DNA of 64,000 nucleotides from Sphagnum compactum (Eukaryota; Bryophyta; Sphagnopsida; Sphagnales): positions 4,960,001 to 5,024,000 of the forward strand of contig OZ234494.1 in assembly GCA_965153455.1 (NCBI GenBank). The letters run 5' to 3'. A program made the translations under genes and the position numbers. The notes beneath the pieces are model-generated. The model ran no database searches. It was not told the DNA's origin and saw nothing but the letters and a program-made list of their open reading frames with translations. Shown here one piece after another: positions 13,700 to 26,640 of this stretch. How positions within the stretch are numbered: position 1 is the stretch's first letter; every line of letters starts with the position of its first letter.

Positions 13700-16600
13700 A
13701 CTAATTTTTTTATGTCTTAATGCTTTTGTTTTCATTATTTAGGCAAGCATGGTGATGTTGTGTTCAAACTTCATCATGAGATTTACTAACATTTGAGTGT
13801 GGTGGGTGAGACTTTAAATTGCATTGGGCAAAGTGTATTGTTGTCAGATTAGGGTTCAACTCCCTTTCAAAGTTTTGGTGTGTTATGTGCAAATTAGAAA
13901 GGATGTTACTTTTAAGCCATTTATGTAGCCAGATTAGTCCTTTGTTATGAATGAAGTAGCCAAATACATGCATTAGTTTCTTTTATAAGTGCCAGCTAGA
14001 ATTAGGTTGAAAAAATTGGATTTATCACTTTTAACTTCTTTTGAAAAAATTATATATGCCAAAAACAAACTTGCCAAGTGATAAGGGGCCAACTATTCCT
14101 ATGCCAAAATTGTTAGGGAAGCCACTTTGGCAAACAAAAGGACAGGAGTGATGCCACTTGCACACATTTTAAAATTTATAAAAGAAACCCTGTCTCCACC
14201 GGTACTCAGTATGTGACCCTGCAAAAATATTTTTCACATCCAAATTTACTTGTTTACTTTTTTGCAACCCCACCCATAGAGCTGAAACTGGGACAGGAAA
14301 TAGGTGAGGGTCCCATACTAGCAAACCACCTGGACCAATCATTATGCTGGGCTAATGAGAAACATTGAGCGGCAGTCATATCACATTTAATACACTCTTT
14401 TCTGCAGGAAGCGTCGCTCTGCCTTTTACCAGCCACCGCAAGCTGTGCAGTTATACGGAGCCAAAACCATTTTCCTGAGCTAAACCGGCATCTTTTGACT
14501 TTTCTTCATCCAATTTTACTCGGCAGATCACATACTGAGCGCCACTGGAGATGCTCGTAGCATGTTACTAGATGTGACTATTGGAATCTAGGTGATTTGG
14601 AATAACCACACGTGAAATGTCCAAAACTGAATGATAATAATTCCACAGAAAGAAACCAAATGTTGAATAAACCCAAATATACCTTTTTGGCACTTGAGTG
14701 TGAATCTACTTGGGTCCGTATAATCTATTGTAGACTGTAACACTAGTCTCACCTAGCATTTTTTTTGGGTGTGGAATTTTGCCAAAATGAAAAATATAAA
14801 CATATATTGTGTGAATATTGTTGTGTAAATATTGTCACAATATATTCCCTTTTTCTGGAAAAAAAACACCAAATTTCAAGATTTTTTTGGGAATGGGCTG
14901 TAATTTTACTTGGTTGCATTTTCTGACTAGTGGCCATTTAATATTAAATCCCTCTCAGAAGTTAGCAATGACACAACAGCAGAAAATTGAAAAAAAAAAA
15001 TCAATGGTTCCACCATATTATTGAAATTTAATAAATGGACTATGTGAGAAAATAACACAAAATAGTGGCCAATTTTCTTTGCTGCATGTTACACGATCAG
15101 CCCCTTTTTTTTGTGCAAAATTTAGCAACCAACAATACTATTTGTTTGAACAATGTGACAAAGCAAATCTTTTTAGGGTTTCTAATTGCCAAACTCAGAC
15201 ATTTTTGGCCTCAATTGCCAACTTTAAACCTCAGATTCATAGAAGCTTAAATCCTTGTACTTTCATATTTTGTTTGTATTGATCAGATCATCTTATGGAT
15301 GATTGCGACTTGTGCTACAATAAGAAATTTGAAAAAAAACACTAATTGCAATATTTATTGAACTAAATAAAGTTGAAACTGTTTAGTTTTCAGAAAGAAT
15401 TTGTCAATTGATTCTCCCTAGTCTTTAGGAAAACCAAGTGCATTCAATTGCCTATTTCATTTGTTCTTCTTGTTTAGTCTAACACACATGTCCATTCCAT
15501 TCACTGCACTTGATGCCCATACTTCAAACAAGCTTTTTTGTCTTTTTATGGGTTTTTTAATGCATTACAATGGTGATCATGTGAGTTGCAGTCTTTTTTA
15601 TTTTGTTCAAATTTGTGATGTAGCTGAAGTGGAAATCGTCCATAAGATGATTTAGCCAGATTTGGCTAAATATGTATGAGTAAAAAACATGAATATGCTA
15701 TGTTGATATTTATCACTATTTGGCTATTATCCGAACTCCATGGTTCTTATGGCCAAGCAGCTGCCAGTCATTTGACAAGAAAATAGTGCTGGCAATTGAT
15801 GAAAGAGGGGATACGCAAATTGCACTAGATATTCACCTGTAAAAACCAAAAAAAGCTATTTTTGTATTATGTGGGGGAAAATGAAAATGGCCAATAGATT
15901 TAAGGTTAAAGGGCCAAGGTGAACCCAATGGCTTTCCACAATGTGTATTCTAAACAAGGGGGCCTACTTTTGATTTCTATTCCTTCACCACACCCCATTG
16001 TTTGCCATCCCTTCTACTCTCCATTAGGGTGCCTCTCCATGATCTCCCACTCACCATTCTTTGTACTCTCCCTGCTCAAATACTTTATTTTTTGGGGTGG
16101 GGTGGAGCAGAATAGTGGGAACTCCACTAGAATAGTGGGGCCTGTGTCTCAACTTTTTCCATAAGATCTGGACACAAACCGAAGACTCACAAATGCCCAT
16201 CTCAAAAGCTGGTTGTACAAGTGCAAAGATATTCTGACTTGTTCCAAGTCACATTAGCTCTCTTCACCTGAAACACTGCATGTCTGGGGTGTGTGAGCTG
16301 AATGGAGAAACACTATCACCCAAATTTGATGGAATTAATTGCAGTTGGATAGTGGGTGGCGAGAAGAAGACATGGAAACATACCCTTAGCCATTTGCAAT
16401 CCATTTGCAATTCAGTGTGGCGAGTGTGTGTGATATAGCAGTAATTTACATTCCAAGAAGAAATATTCATAGTAGCATACATATGTATTTATGGGGGGTC
16501 CAACAAAGAGCCTATCACATTATTGGGCCATGCCTTCAGGCAAGAACTAAAGGTCTCCAACACCTGATCAATAGAAGGAGCTCAGACCTTATGAACATGA

Positions 16601-17529
16601 ATAGCTAATCTTCAATCACACCCATATAGTATAATTTAGAGCTAGTTTAGAAGACTAAGTACTTTGGCTTTCAAAGCTTTAGACTAGTTAAGGGGAGGCA
16701 ACTGATTTCACATTCCACTTGTTTCAAAAATCCAATCCATTATAATGCATCTCATTTTCTTGCTCTTGTGCAATTTGGCGTAGATTTGCTTTCCATCTTA
16801 TGTTAAGGGGAAAATTTGTTGTATGTAAAGGAAATGAGATAATTTGAAGTGCATTTATGTTTGAAACTAATTGGAATTAGTGTAAAATCATCACATGGAC
16901 CTTGTGTATTTTACACCTTTATTCCCTCTAGCTAGTAGCTATGCTTGTGGAGTGGAAAATTAGAGGGATTCTCAATGTTGGCTTGGCAATGGTCAAGAAA
17001 AAAGAGAAAAAACCAAGGAGAAGATGTCAAACTTTAGCATACATCAGGGGCTCAAAGATTGAATGCTTCCACCATGAAAAATAACAAGAGCGGCAAAATC
17101 TGTCCTTAATAGGTATAGAAAGCGCTACTAGCCCAGGCCAAAATGGGGATGAACAAGCAGCTTTAGGAATAATATTTTCACACAGCCAATGAGACATGCA
17201 CCCAGGAGGGTCCAGAGGTGTTAAAGATCTTCTCGGATTTTTGTGTTCCCACCATGTTCCCACTAGGTTCCCAATTATTCCTTATGATGCTCTCAGTATG
17301 TTTCCCAAGCTGTTCCCAGTAGCACCACACTCTTACACATAACCTTTGCCGAAAATTCTGTTTTACCTCAATAGAGTAGACTGACCGGTGACCGAACACT
17401 TAAGCGCTCAGGGCAGGCCAGATTCAAGGGGAGGGCTCTGTTGTTTTTGGTGTCCCATCAAAACTTGAACCACTCCTCTTGGCGCAACTGACACTCTAGC
17501 AATCGTTGAAAATGGATTAGAAATGAGAA
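13700..17529. other. Intergenic, decayed repeats, no gene recognised
   Basis: AT-rich sequence with only short open frames and no recognisable protein family. It contains one member of a dispersed repeat (about 15600-15700; other members near 23520 and 41535). No terminal repeats or tandem arrays stood out. Confidence 0.5.
15600..15705. repeat. Dispersed repeat family, member A
   Basis: Shares CCATAAGATGATTTAGCCA and following words with 23515-23640 (closest) and more loosely with 41530-41660. The family is unclassified; it carries no coding signal. Confidence 0.45.
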
Positions 17530-18191
17530 TGTTACAGCCCCCCAAAGTAAAGGGGGTCTACCCTAACATTTTGGCCTATAGTTGATATTGTTTACATGGT
17601 TGACATATTAATGGCAATGCAAAAGACCAAATTGTGGTTTGAAATCATGTGAAAATGGGTCTAGTTTAGGGTTTGAAAAAGTGTGACATCAACTCTCGAT
17701 TAATGGGTCTATCTAACATGCCCTTCTAGGCGAACCCTCAAGTGTGGGGGCACTTAGTCAAAGCCCAAGTCTGAACCACCATGGGGCGGCCCTTGTAGTG
17801 GCTTGGGTTACAAATCTAAGTGTTGGGCTGGGTTTGACTCTCAATTTGACATACTCACGAGTCGCATAAATGTTGGCAAGTGAGGGTTTGAGGAAGGGGT
17901 TCAAGGTGTTGGCCTTGGTGCATTAAGTCTTTGAACTAGATAAAGTTTTCAGTTAGGCCAAAAAACGAGAGATGGTAACCTCAAGCAATAAGGCCTTGGA
18001 CCACTTCGGAAGTTCACAACAGGTTTTAATCCCACCCATCTATTGGTCAAAAATAGCCCAAGGTTGCAAGGTAAGTCTAAACGTCGAAACTTCACCAAGT
18101 GCGTGGTTTTCCATGTGTAGGTAACATAGGTGTTTAGGGAGGCACGAGAATGAAACAAAGGCGATGGTGGAACAATGCCAAGGCATATTCA
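17530..18191 (+). repeat. Putative 5' LTR of the Ty3-gypsy element
   Basis: Begins TGTTACAGCCCCCC, a common style of plant LTR start (TG), and ends in CA about 11 bp before a recognisable primer-binding site. The boundaries are inferred from the TG...CA ends and the primer site only. No 3' LTR copy was found in the window, so the pair cannot be confirmed. Confidence 0.45.
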
Positions 18192-18202
18192 AGTGCGAAA
18201 TT

Positions 18203-18214
18203 TGGTATTAGAAC
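18203..18214 (+). other. Primer-binding site, initiator tRNA-Met type (mutated)
   Basis: TGGTATTAGAAC differs from the canonical plant retrotransposon site TGGTATCAGAGC by two transitions (C to T and G to A), consistent with ageing by cytosine deamination. Its place before gag supports an LTR element on the plus strand. Confidence 0.7.
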
Positions 18215-21200
18215 AAGCTTTTTAGGTCAATTGGAAAATCTTTTAAGGCATCTGAGGGAGGTAAATAATCCAAAGCAAATGGCCTCGGATGAATCGATAT
18301 CCAACACAATGCCTGTGGTGGAACCCAAGGCCAAAAAGAAATACAAGACCAAGAAGGAAAAGGAAAAGGATGTAGTTATGGAAGAATTGATGATCTTAGG
18401 TCAAACCATGGTTAGCAATGAATGTTGGGATGAAGAGACTCAAAGTCTAAAAAACTTGGTGGAGGAAAGCTGCAAAGGCCCTTCCCTGAAAAAATAAAAA
18501 GAAGAAGACAAGGAAAGATGAAGAAGGCCTCAACAAAACAAGGTTTGTGAAAGAACTTTTTCCCCTATCGCTCAAAAAAAGGGAAAGGATGACGTGAATG
18601 TGGGTTCACCAAAAAAACTCTCTTGACTCCCAAAAAGAATAATGAGAAGGAAAAAAAATTTGAACCAATAATGGAGTTGCTTGAACACATCAACTTTCAC
18701 TCATCTTTTGAGTTGAATGGGGATGTGCATTCCTTAATTCTCCTTTTGAATGGGCCGATGAGAGGAAAAGGGGCCAAGTAGGTCCTAAAATGTCCAATTG
18801 TTGACAAATCTCTTGAGAAGCAAAAGGAAAAGGCTCTCAAAGTGGAGAAATCGTCCAAGGAGGTTTGGCTATTATGGACACCTTTTGCGCATTTGTGGTC
18901 CAACAAGGAAAAGGCATGACACAAAATCAGAAGACATCCAAGCTTATGGGCTGCATTGTGGAAGGTTTGGGCGTCATCGACAACGCCCCAAGTGCAAGTT
19001 TCATTAAGGTGACCATCAAGGCAAGGTTGATGAACTCCTTTGTAAGGAAGGAAATCAAACCAAATGAATGTGACCATGGTTGCACAAAGTAGAGGCATAT
19101 ATGGAAACATAGTGCCTCGAAACTGATAAGGAATGAATTCATTTTAATCAAACCTTGTTGAAGGAGCATGTGTGGGACTGGTGGTTGTCCCAAAAGCAAG
19201 AGAGGCCCCACCTCCTTGAAACCTTCACATGGGAAGAGTTTAAATAGCGGTTGGGCAAAAGGTTCACACCACACCACTTTGTGTTTTGGGATGGGATGGA
19301 GCTTTTGGAACTCACCCAAGGGGATGACAGGGGCTCATTGGCTGTTTATGTCCAAGACTTTAGTTGTATGTTAACTGTGGTCCCCCTCAAAAATGAATAT
19401 GTTTGGAAGTTGATCTTCCTGCATGGATTTAAACCTTGGGTGTGGAAAATAATATATTAGAGGATTGACATTCCGAAGACTTGCCAAGGGTTGATGAAGA
19501 TGGTGGAGTGTATGGAGGATGAAGTTCTTACACATCCCAAATGTGAAACCAAAAATAAAGTCTCCCTGAAAAACCAAGTCGGCCTAAGTAGTGGAAATAA
19601 GGGTGTAATAAGCGCAAGTGGGGTTAAGGAAAACTTGGGCCTCTAAACAACAAGGAGAAGTCAATGAACAGAGAGTTGTCAATCAAGAAAGTTAAGCGGG
19701 ACCTATCCAAGTTCAAATGTTTCAATTGTGACAACAATGGACATTGGGCACAGGATTGCCCCAAACCACCTTGGATGAGTGATTGCATTGCCTAAGGTAA
19801 GTTAATTCTCCAAAGGGACTTCATGGCCAAATTAGGGGCTCACAAAAGCAAAACCTTCAACTTATTAAAATTGAATTGTATGATAAATAACGAAATTATG
19901 GGTTGTCTCTTGGATTCAAGAATGACAAATTTGTTCATGATTCTAGAGGCAGTGGAGTGACTTGGAGTCAAAATCGAATTAGTGGAAGACCCCATCATAG
20001 TGCAATTAACACAAGGCATAGTTAGACCCTCTCTTAATGTACTGTTAGGTGTCTAGCCATTTTGCGAAAGAATTCCATTTTTTAAGAACTTCACCCTATG
20101 TGATTTAGATAATTTTGACGTAATTATAGGAAACACTTTTTCAGATGCCACGAAGTAAACATCCTTCGTAGTGGAGGTAAACTGAGAATCTGCACCAAGT
20201 GTGGCTCTAAGTTAGTGAATTGAAATGCAAATTATAATTTTGCATTGGTAGAAATGGAAATGAACTTAGTTGCTTTAACTAGCAAGTTGGAGTTGCCTAG
20301 TTTTCTAATTTGATGTCTTTGAAAATCTCCCAAAAGGAACCTAAGCCACAAGGGGCAAAACAACCCCCTACTTGTATTTTGGATTCATTCAATAAATTTT
20401 CGAAGGTTCTAACAGATGAACTCCCTAATGCCCTTCCACCTTGTAGAAAGGTTGACCATAAGATAGAAGTGGTGCCTAGAGCGGCTCCGCCACTGTCCAA
20501 GGCACCCTATAGGTTAAACCAAAAGGAACTGGAACAACTTAAAATATAATTAAATGATTTCTTCAGTCAAAGGTATATTCGACAAAGCAAGTCGCCCTAT
20601 GGGGCACCTATTTGTTTGTTGATGAAAAGGACGGCAAGTTGAGAATGTGTATTGATTACCATGCCTTGAATAAGATAACAATAAAGAACAATTATCCTTT
20701 ACCCCGCATTGATGATTTGTTGAATTGACTCAATGGGGCAACGTACTTTAATCGAATTGATTTCAAGTTAAGGTACTATCAAATCCACATTACGGATGAG
20801 GATGTAGAAAGACGGCAATGAGGACCAAGTATGGCTAATATGTGTTCTTGGTGATGTCATTTGGGTTGTGTAATGCTCTATTAATGTTCACAACCTTCAT
20901 GAACTCCATTTTTCATGAAAAGTCAGGCGAATTTGTGATCATCTATATTGATGATGTCTTGGTCTATTCCAAAACAATAGAAGAGCACGTGAAGCACTTG
21001 GAATATGTTTTGAGCTAGCTTTGAGAAAATAAACACTAATAGAAATCCTATCATTTACAACCACTCCCAGTGCAACTATGTGCGACTAAATGTCACATAC
21101 AATTATGAATGGTTGCCTATGCGACTATTTTTCAAATTTGGATAGCTTTTGGTCTTTCTTTCAACTAATTGCGACTATGACCTATTTCATCTTTCGAATA

Positions 21201-22730
21201 GGTTGATTTTTCATAATGTCTTTGTATTTTTTATAACATCATATATATACATTTAGTTGGACATGCAACCAAAATAATCACATTATAGTTACATAAGGTA
21301 TGTACGCTACCTAACAGTTACACATATAGACTATTTAATAATACATACGTACTTATATGTATATACCTATCTATCTATTTCCTACTTACCTACCTAGCTA
21401 GTTATGAAGTACCTACATACACATACCCCTTATACATACCCACTAGCTACCTAATAAGCTATTTAATTGTAGATAATTATTTAGAGGCCATTTAAATATG
21501 TACTTAAATAAATATTATTTCAATAGGTACCTAGTAAGAACTTATGTTACTTAATAGGTACGGTATGTAATAGTATGTGTTCAAGAATAGTTACAACTAG
21601 GTTACAACTATGCGACTAGGCTACAATTAAAGTACAACTAAATTTTATCCCATGTTGTTTGTCCTCCCTTTCAAGTTCACAAATTATATAAGTAGGTCGG
21701 TTTATTATAATAAACACATTCAATTTTTTCAATTGCCATATGGGAGGAGTTAATCACATAGGTTCCACCCAAAAAGTTTAACTTAAAATAAAATAGGATT
21801 TTGTTGTAAAAGTTTTAGACCTAAACCTAAGTACCTACCTACCTAGGCTAAACCTATGGCTAGATGGCCTAGGCTTAGCCTAGGTGCCACATGGCCTATT
21901 GTAGATGACCTAACCTGAAATTAAGTTAGGTACCTTACGCATCTAGCGAAGCTAGGTGGCCTAACCTAGGCCTAGCCTAGGTGTCACATGGCCTATCATA
22001 AGTGGTCCAACCCTAAATTATTATAAGGCAATTTTAAGTTCCACATGGCACAATCTTAGACCACCACATGGCACAATTTAAATGCTTTAATCAGATGGTT
22101 GAAAAAAAAAAAAAATCTTTGGCAAAATATTTTGAAATATTCAAATGATGCCACATGTCACATTTTTGGGCTACCATGTGTCACATGTTTAGGCTACCAC
22201 ATGTCACATTCTTAGGCTACCACATGTGAACATATTGGTGTGCATTGTAATCACAAGTGTAATCGCAAATGTAGTCACAAGAACTCATCCCTAAATATGT
22301 GTATAAAATCGCCATACTCGTATTTAACAAAAAACATATTTCATCTGTTGCTTGTGACTAATGTCGTTGCCAATTTATTATTTGCTACTAGGCTAATTTT
22401 TAGTCGTAGGTGTAAAATTTAATCGCAAATGACATTTTTTTACTAATGAAACTCTTTGCCAATAGGGCAAAAAATGAGTTTGCGTAGGAAAAGATGAACC
22501 TCTTGGGGCATGAAAAGGGGTGAGGCCTAACCCTAAGAAGTTGCAAGCCATAAAAGATTGGAAAAGGCCACAAGATGGCAACATGTGTCATTTTTTAATA
22601 GGTTTCCTTGCAAAACTCTATTCGTTGGAAGGAGATATTTGACGAATTTTCTAAAATTTTCACCTTATTTTCCAAGCTTAGAAGTAGCCAACCCCTTTTT
22701 AAAGTAGGGATTCGGCTCAAAATTTTCCAT
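18215..22730 (+). mobile_element. Ty3-gypsy LTR retrotransposon, gag-pol relic, split by a CACTA element
   Basis: Decayed gag and partial pol. The gag core (WEEFKQRLGKRF, then DRGSLAVYVQDF) lies at 19219-19370, followed by a CCHC zinc knuckle CFNCDNNGHWAQDC at about 19717-19760. A retropepsin-like segment (GCLLDSRMTNLFM) is near 19900. Reverse transcriptase begins near 20470 (APPLSKAPYRLNQKELEQLK), with [15 protein letters not shown] and [11 protein letters not shown] at 20630-20730 and the YIDDVL catalytic box near 20945. RT is interrupted at 21033 and resumes at 22449 with residues leading into GVRPNPKKLQAIKDW (about 22528-22572). Similarity fades near 22730; RNase H, integrase and the 3' LTR are absent. 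Many stops and frameshifts make it non-functional. Confidence 0.9.
21034..22448. mobile_element. Non-autonomous CACTA (En/Spm) element, 1,415 bp, inserted in gypsy pol
   Basis: Left end CACTAATAGAAA; right end on the other strand CATTAGTAAAAA. These imperfect terminal inverted repeats differ mainly by transitions, and the similarity continues with CATTTACAACC against CATTTGCGATT. A 3-bp target duplication AAA (21031-21033 and 22449-22451) is the size expected for CACTA elements. Subterminal repeats TGCGACTA and CAACTA (21070-21180, 21580-21640) and TAATCGCAA, TAGTCACAAG and TTAGTCG (22250-22430) fit the superfamily. A short tandem array GGCTACCACATGT sits at 22150-22225. There is no transposase coding sequence. 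Removing the element with one AAA joins the gypsy reading frame exactly across the RT domain. Confidence 0.9.
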
Positions 22731-23136
22731 AAACAAAATGTTGCTTCTTTTGTTGGCTCTTCATATCTAAGCAAGAGTTTTCACATTAATGTACCATCTA
22801 ACCTTGGGTGGATGAGCACCTATACTTGTCACATGGTAAAAGCCCCTAGATTCATTTGAATTGTTTTTAAATATTATAGTATCCCATTGCTTATAAATGT
22901 CCCAAACTTAGACCAAATCAAGGTCTTTGAGCTCAAATCTAACATTTCTTGGAGTGCCATATGTTTTGGACTTTTATTATTCCCAACATGTCCCAATAGC
23001 ACCTCACATTGTCCCATATGACATGTGTCCAATGTTTAGGCCAATGTTGTCCTCTTGGAAATTATATAGGTGGGCCAATATTTGGACTTATCTATGGATA
23101 TGTTTGGAGGGAATGCTTTTATATTGGGGAGTATCC

Positions 23137-23204
23137 AAAGTTTTAGAATTTTTTTTGTGATGGGTGAATCAACAAGATTCATCACAAAAGAAATTCTAAA
23201 CTTT
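23137..23204. repeat. Short perfect-type hairpin, arms about 30 bp
   Basis: AAAGTTTTAGAATTTTTTTT followed by GTGATGGGTGAATC faces GATTCATCACAAAAG followed by AAATTCTAAACTTT across a 5-base loop. The arms differ by a few small mismatches. It could be the core of a small foldback element or a transcribed hairpin. Confidence 0.7.
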
Positions 23205-23514
23205 AGCCCAACTAATTAATTGCATCACAAAACATACAAACGTGTGTGAAATTCAAACTAGAAGCACTTGCATTGTAGTTTGAATCTAAGTTAGTTGGGA
23301 ATACATGAAAGTTGTTGTTTGACAATTTCATTACATACTTTTTGTGGAAAAAAACATGTTTGTACCTACCACCCCCAATTTTGGGCCTCATCCTAGCCAA
23401 GTTGACATTGGGTTTCACCTTGCTAACCTATCCTATAAAGGTAGGCACATAGGATGATAAAATATAGTTACTAGGTAAAAATATATGTGTAAATTAATGT
23501 TTCTCTTCTTCTCA

Positions 23515-23660
23515 ATTTTGTGATATAGTATGAGTGGTGATCATCCATCCATAAGATGATTTAGCCAAATTTGGTTATCAACAAAATATAACGAAAGTAA
23601 AAAAGTTTAAGCATTATTCTATATTGTTGGCTACCTACATGAACCTAGTGTAGAATCTAC
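23515..23660. repeat. Dispersed repeat family, member B
   Basis: Contains CCATAAGATGATTTAGCCA, AAATTTGGTTAT, AAAAAGTTTAAGCAT and GGCTACCTA, words shared in order with members at 15600 and 41530. Confidence 0.45.
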
Positions 23661-25559
23661 CCCCTTTTTTTATAGATTAAAATAATTCAAATGTGGTGAT
23701 TATAAAACCCAAAACCCATTTTTTGGTATTATTCAAATAAATATTGCAAAATGAAAAGGTCAACCATTCAACAATATGTGGGTTCTTGGTCTCAAATTTA
23801 GGGAGTGGCCCCATCTATAGGACCTATTATCGTCAAGGTAAGGTTTATTATTGTTTCTATTAATTGGTTGAGGGGTGCATTTTGTTAATTTAAATTGAAC
23901 AAAAATTTCTAATAAAATTCATCAATGGGTGCTTCTATAAACTGTAATTATACGTACTTCCAAAGGGCTTGCATGTTAGATTCTTGTTTTAACACAAATT
24001 CTTTTCCATTATGGTTGCCTTGCTCAAGATGATTGTTTTGTCTCTTTTGAAAATATTCAAGATCCCTTGCCATCTCAATAGTTCTACAATTTTTCAATCT
24101 GAACTCTCAGCTTATTTTGCACTCAAAAAAACAACTAGGTCAAAACAAATAACTAGGAACCAAAAAGGGCATATGATGTTAGACATAATCAGTCAAAATC
24201 AAACATTTATTTTTTTACTACCATTTAAAACCATAATAATCATGGCAAGTTAATCCTTTTTCCCTCATATGAATGTTAAGGAACTTAGAGTAAAAATTCA
24301 TTTGATCCAATTTTCAATTTTGGTTTTAATTTAGGATGTTTAAAAATCTACACGTATTGTGTCAAATGGAGTCAATTTTGCAAAGGACAATAAAAAAGAC
24401 TCATATAATAAAAGAATTTTCATTGAAAAAAATGTGGATGATGAAAAAATATTAACCACACTCAAAAAACATTCATACTTTTAAAAATGTGGAATTCTAA
24501 AACTTTAAAAATTCAAAGAATGTTTCAAAATTGCTTCAAAATTTTAGAGCTTCGAAAGTCTTTTACCACATATAAATGGGTTATAATTTATATGATGTAT
24601 GAAGAAAAATTATAGTTGGGGAATAATGAAACTAAAGAATGTGAAATTTAATTTTTGGTGACAACTTAAAATTTTGGTCATTTTTCAATACAAAACATTG
24701 AATCTATAAGGAATATGTACATTCTTAAACATTCATATTTATTCAATAATGACTAACAAAAAAAAAGTGATGCATTGGGGAACATTTAAATATTTTTTAC
24801 AATAAGTTACAAAAAAATTCATTCAAAAATTCATTTGAATGTAAAAGGTTTTTTTTGGGAAAATCTTTTTCCAAAGTAATCCCTTTGGTTCCTCGTTACA
24901 AGTTTGGACCCAACTTACAAACATCATCCATGGTCACATCACTTGGCATGATCATGCATTTCCATATGGAACGAATTGACTAAAGTCCATACCACTTTGT
25001 TTTGAAAGAATAACCCAAGAGGAAGCTAGATAGAAATGGTCTAATTGAAACATATTCAAAAGCATAGATGGTAGGGAAGATCCCAACTATTTTGGCATGC
25101 AATTTTTAGACTATGCAAAAGCTCCATCAATGACATTCTACCTTGACAATGGTACTTTATTTTTCATGAAAACTATACCAAATTTGGTATACACATCAAT
25201 TCCAACATGTTTTTTCTACATTTGAGACATTAATTTGCACAAATTTGAAATGCTCCTTTCTTGAGTCCTTGAAACAATATCCCAACATCCCAACAAAAAT
25301 GTGTAGACCTTGCCCTTTAAAAAGTTTGCAATATACCCACATGCCCAATAGTTGCCCTTGCAAGGTCATTTCAACCTAATCAACATTTGACTACATGATT
25401 AAGAGCAAGAAGGTTTGAAATATGCAACTTACATACCATTTGCAAGTATAGATGACAAAGAGTTTCACCCCTTTCCAAAGCACACAATCCAATAATACAT
25501 GAGGTTGTCAAAAATTGTTCCATAACAAATGTGTTGTTTAGATTTATGTCACACCCTTT

Positions 25560-25790
25560 CACTATGAGAAAACAGGGTGTTTTGCAATTGAACTTGCAAT
25601 TTAGTTTTTGAGTTGCAATTGTCATTTGCAACTCACTGTATTCTTACACCCATGAATGTTATGCGACAAGTTGTATGAATTATAAAAATTGCAATTCAAC
25701 GTATATAAGATCTCATTCTATGCAATTCAGTTACAATTCTATCACAACAACTCCTTTCCAACTATTATGCAATTCCGCTATTATTATAAC
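25560..25790. repeat. TGCAATT-rich block with a CACTA-like start
   Basis: Opens with CACTATGAGAAAACAGGG, which resembles a CACTA terminus, and contains at least seven copies of TGCAATT or its reverse complement, like a subterminal repeat zone. No convincing right end with a matching 3-bp target duplication was found. Confidence 0.35.
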
Positions 25791-26329
25791 CATATTGTCA
25801 TGCTGACGTCATTTTTCATTATTCATCAAAATTTAACACATGGCACTATGAAGATTTTGGTGAATTGTTTTTTGAAATATTGATATCCATCGTCCATTAT
25901 GATTATTCATTTTAAATGATTTTAGATTATGACATGTGGCACAATCAAAAGTTGCCACGTGGCATACTAATTGAATTTTGGAAACAAATATATAAATACC
26001 TAGGTAGGTTGATACATTGCCAAAGGTAGGTAAGTTGGTAACTCTCACATACCAACCTAACTATTTACCTACCTATATAAGTAGGCTAAAAAATAGGACC
26101 TATTTACTTAGGTAAGCAAGTAGGTAGGAAGGTAGAAGGGTAGGTGAACTAAAAAATAGCCACACAATTTTTTGAATTTTTTTTCATGTTTTGCCTTTAG
26201 GGTTAAGCTTTTATGAATTCATCTCAACATGGCACATGTATTTTAAAGTGACAATGCAAGAGAAGACACCTATTTTATATAGTTTATGAAATGAAAACTT
26301 GAAAACAAAGCATATTGGTTAAATCTTTT

Positions 26330-26640
26330 AGTTGCACCTTAGATTGATTATTTGAAACAATTAAAATAATTCAGATAATTAATTATCATAATAACTAATA
26401 ATTGATTATCTGAATTCAAATAAAATTCAGTAATTACTCACCTAAATTAACAAAAATTATTATCTAAATTATTTTAATTAATTATTAGAATTTAAATAGC
26501 TAGTTAGTTAGAGAATTTAGATAATTAGTTATAAGATAATTAATTATCCAATTTTAGATATTTATTTATTTATTATCTGAATTAAATAAAATTAATTATT
26601 ATTTAAATTTATTAATGAACTCATATGAATATTCAATTAG
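26330..26640. repeat. AT-rich palindromic tract (TTAATTATC)
   Basis: About 300 bp made almost wholly of A and T, with repeated AATTAATTATC, GATAATTAATT and TTATCTGAATT words in both orientations. It is likely a decayed low-complexity or foldback tract. Confidence 0.55.
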
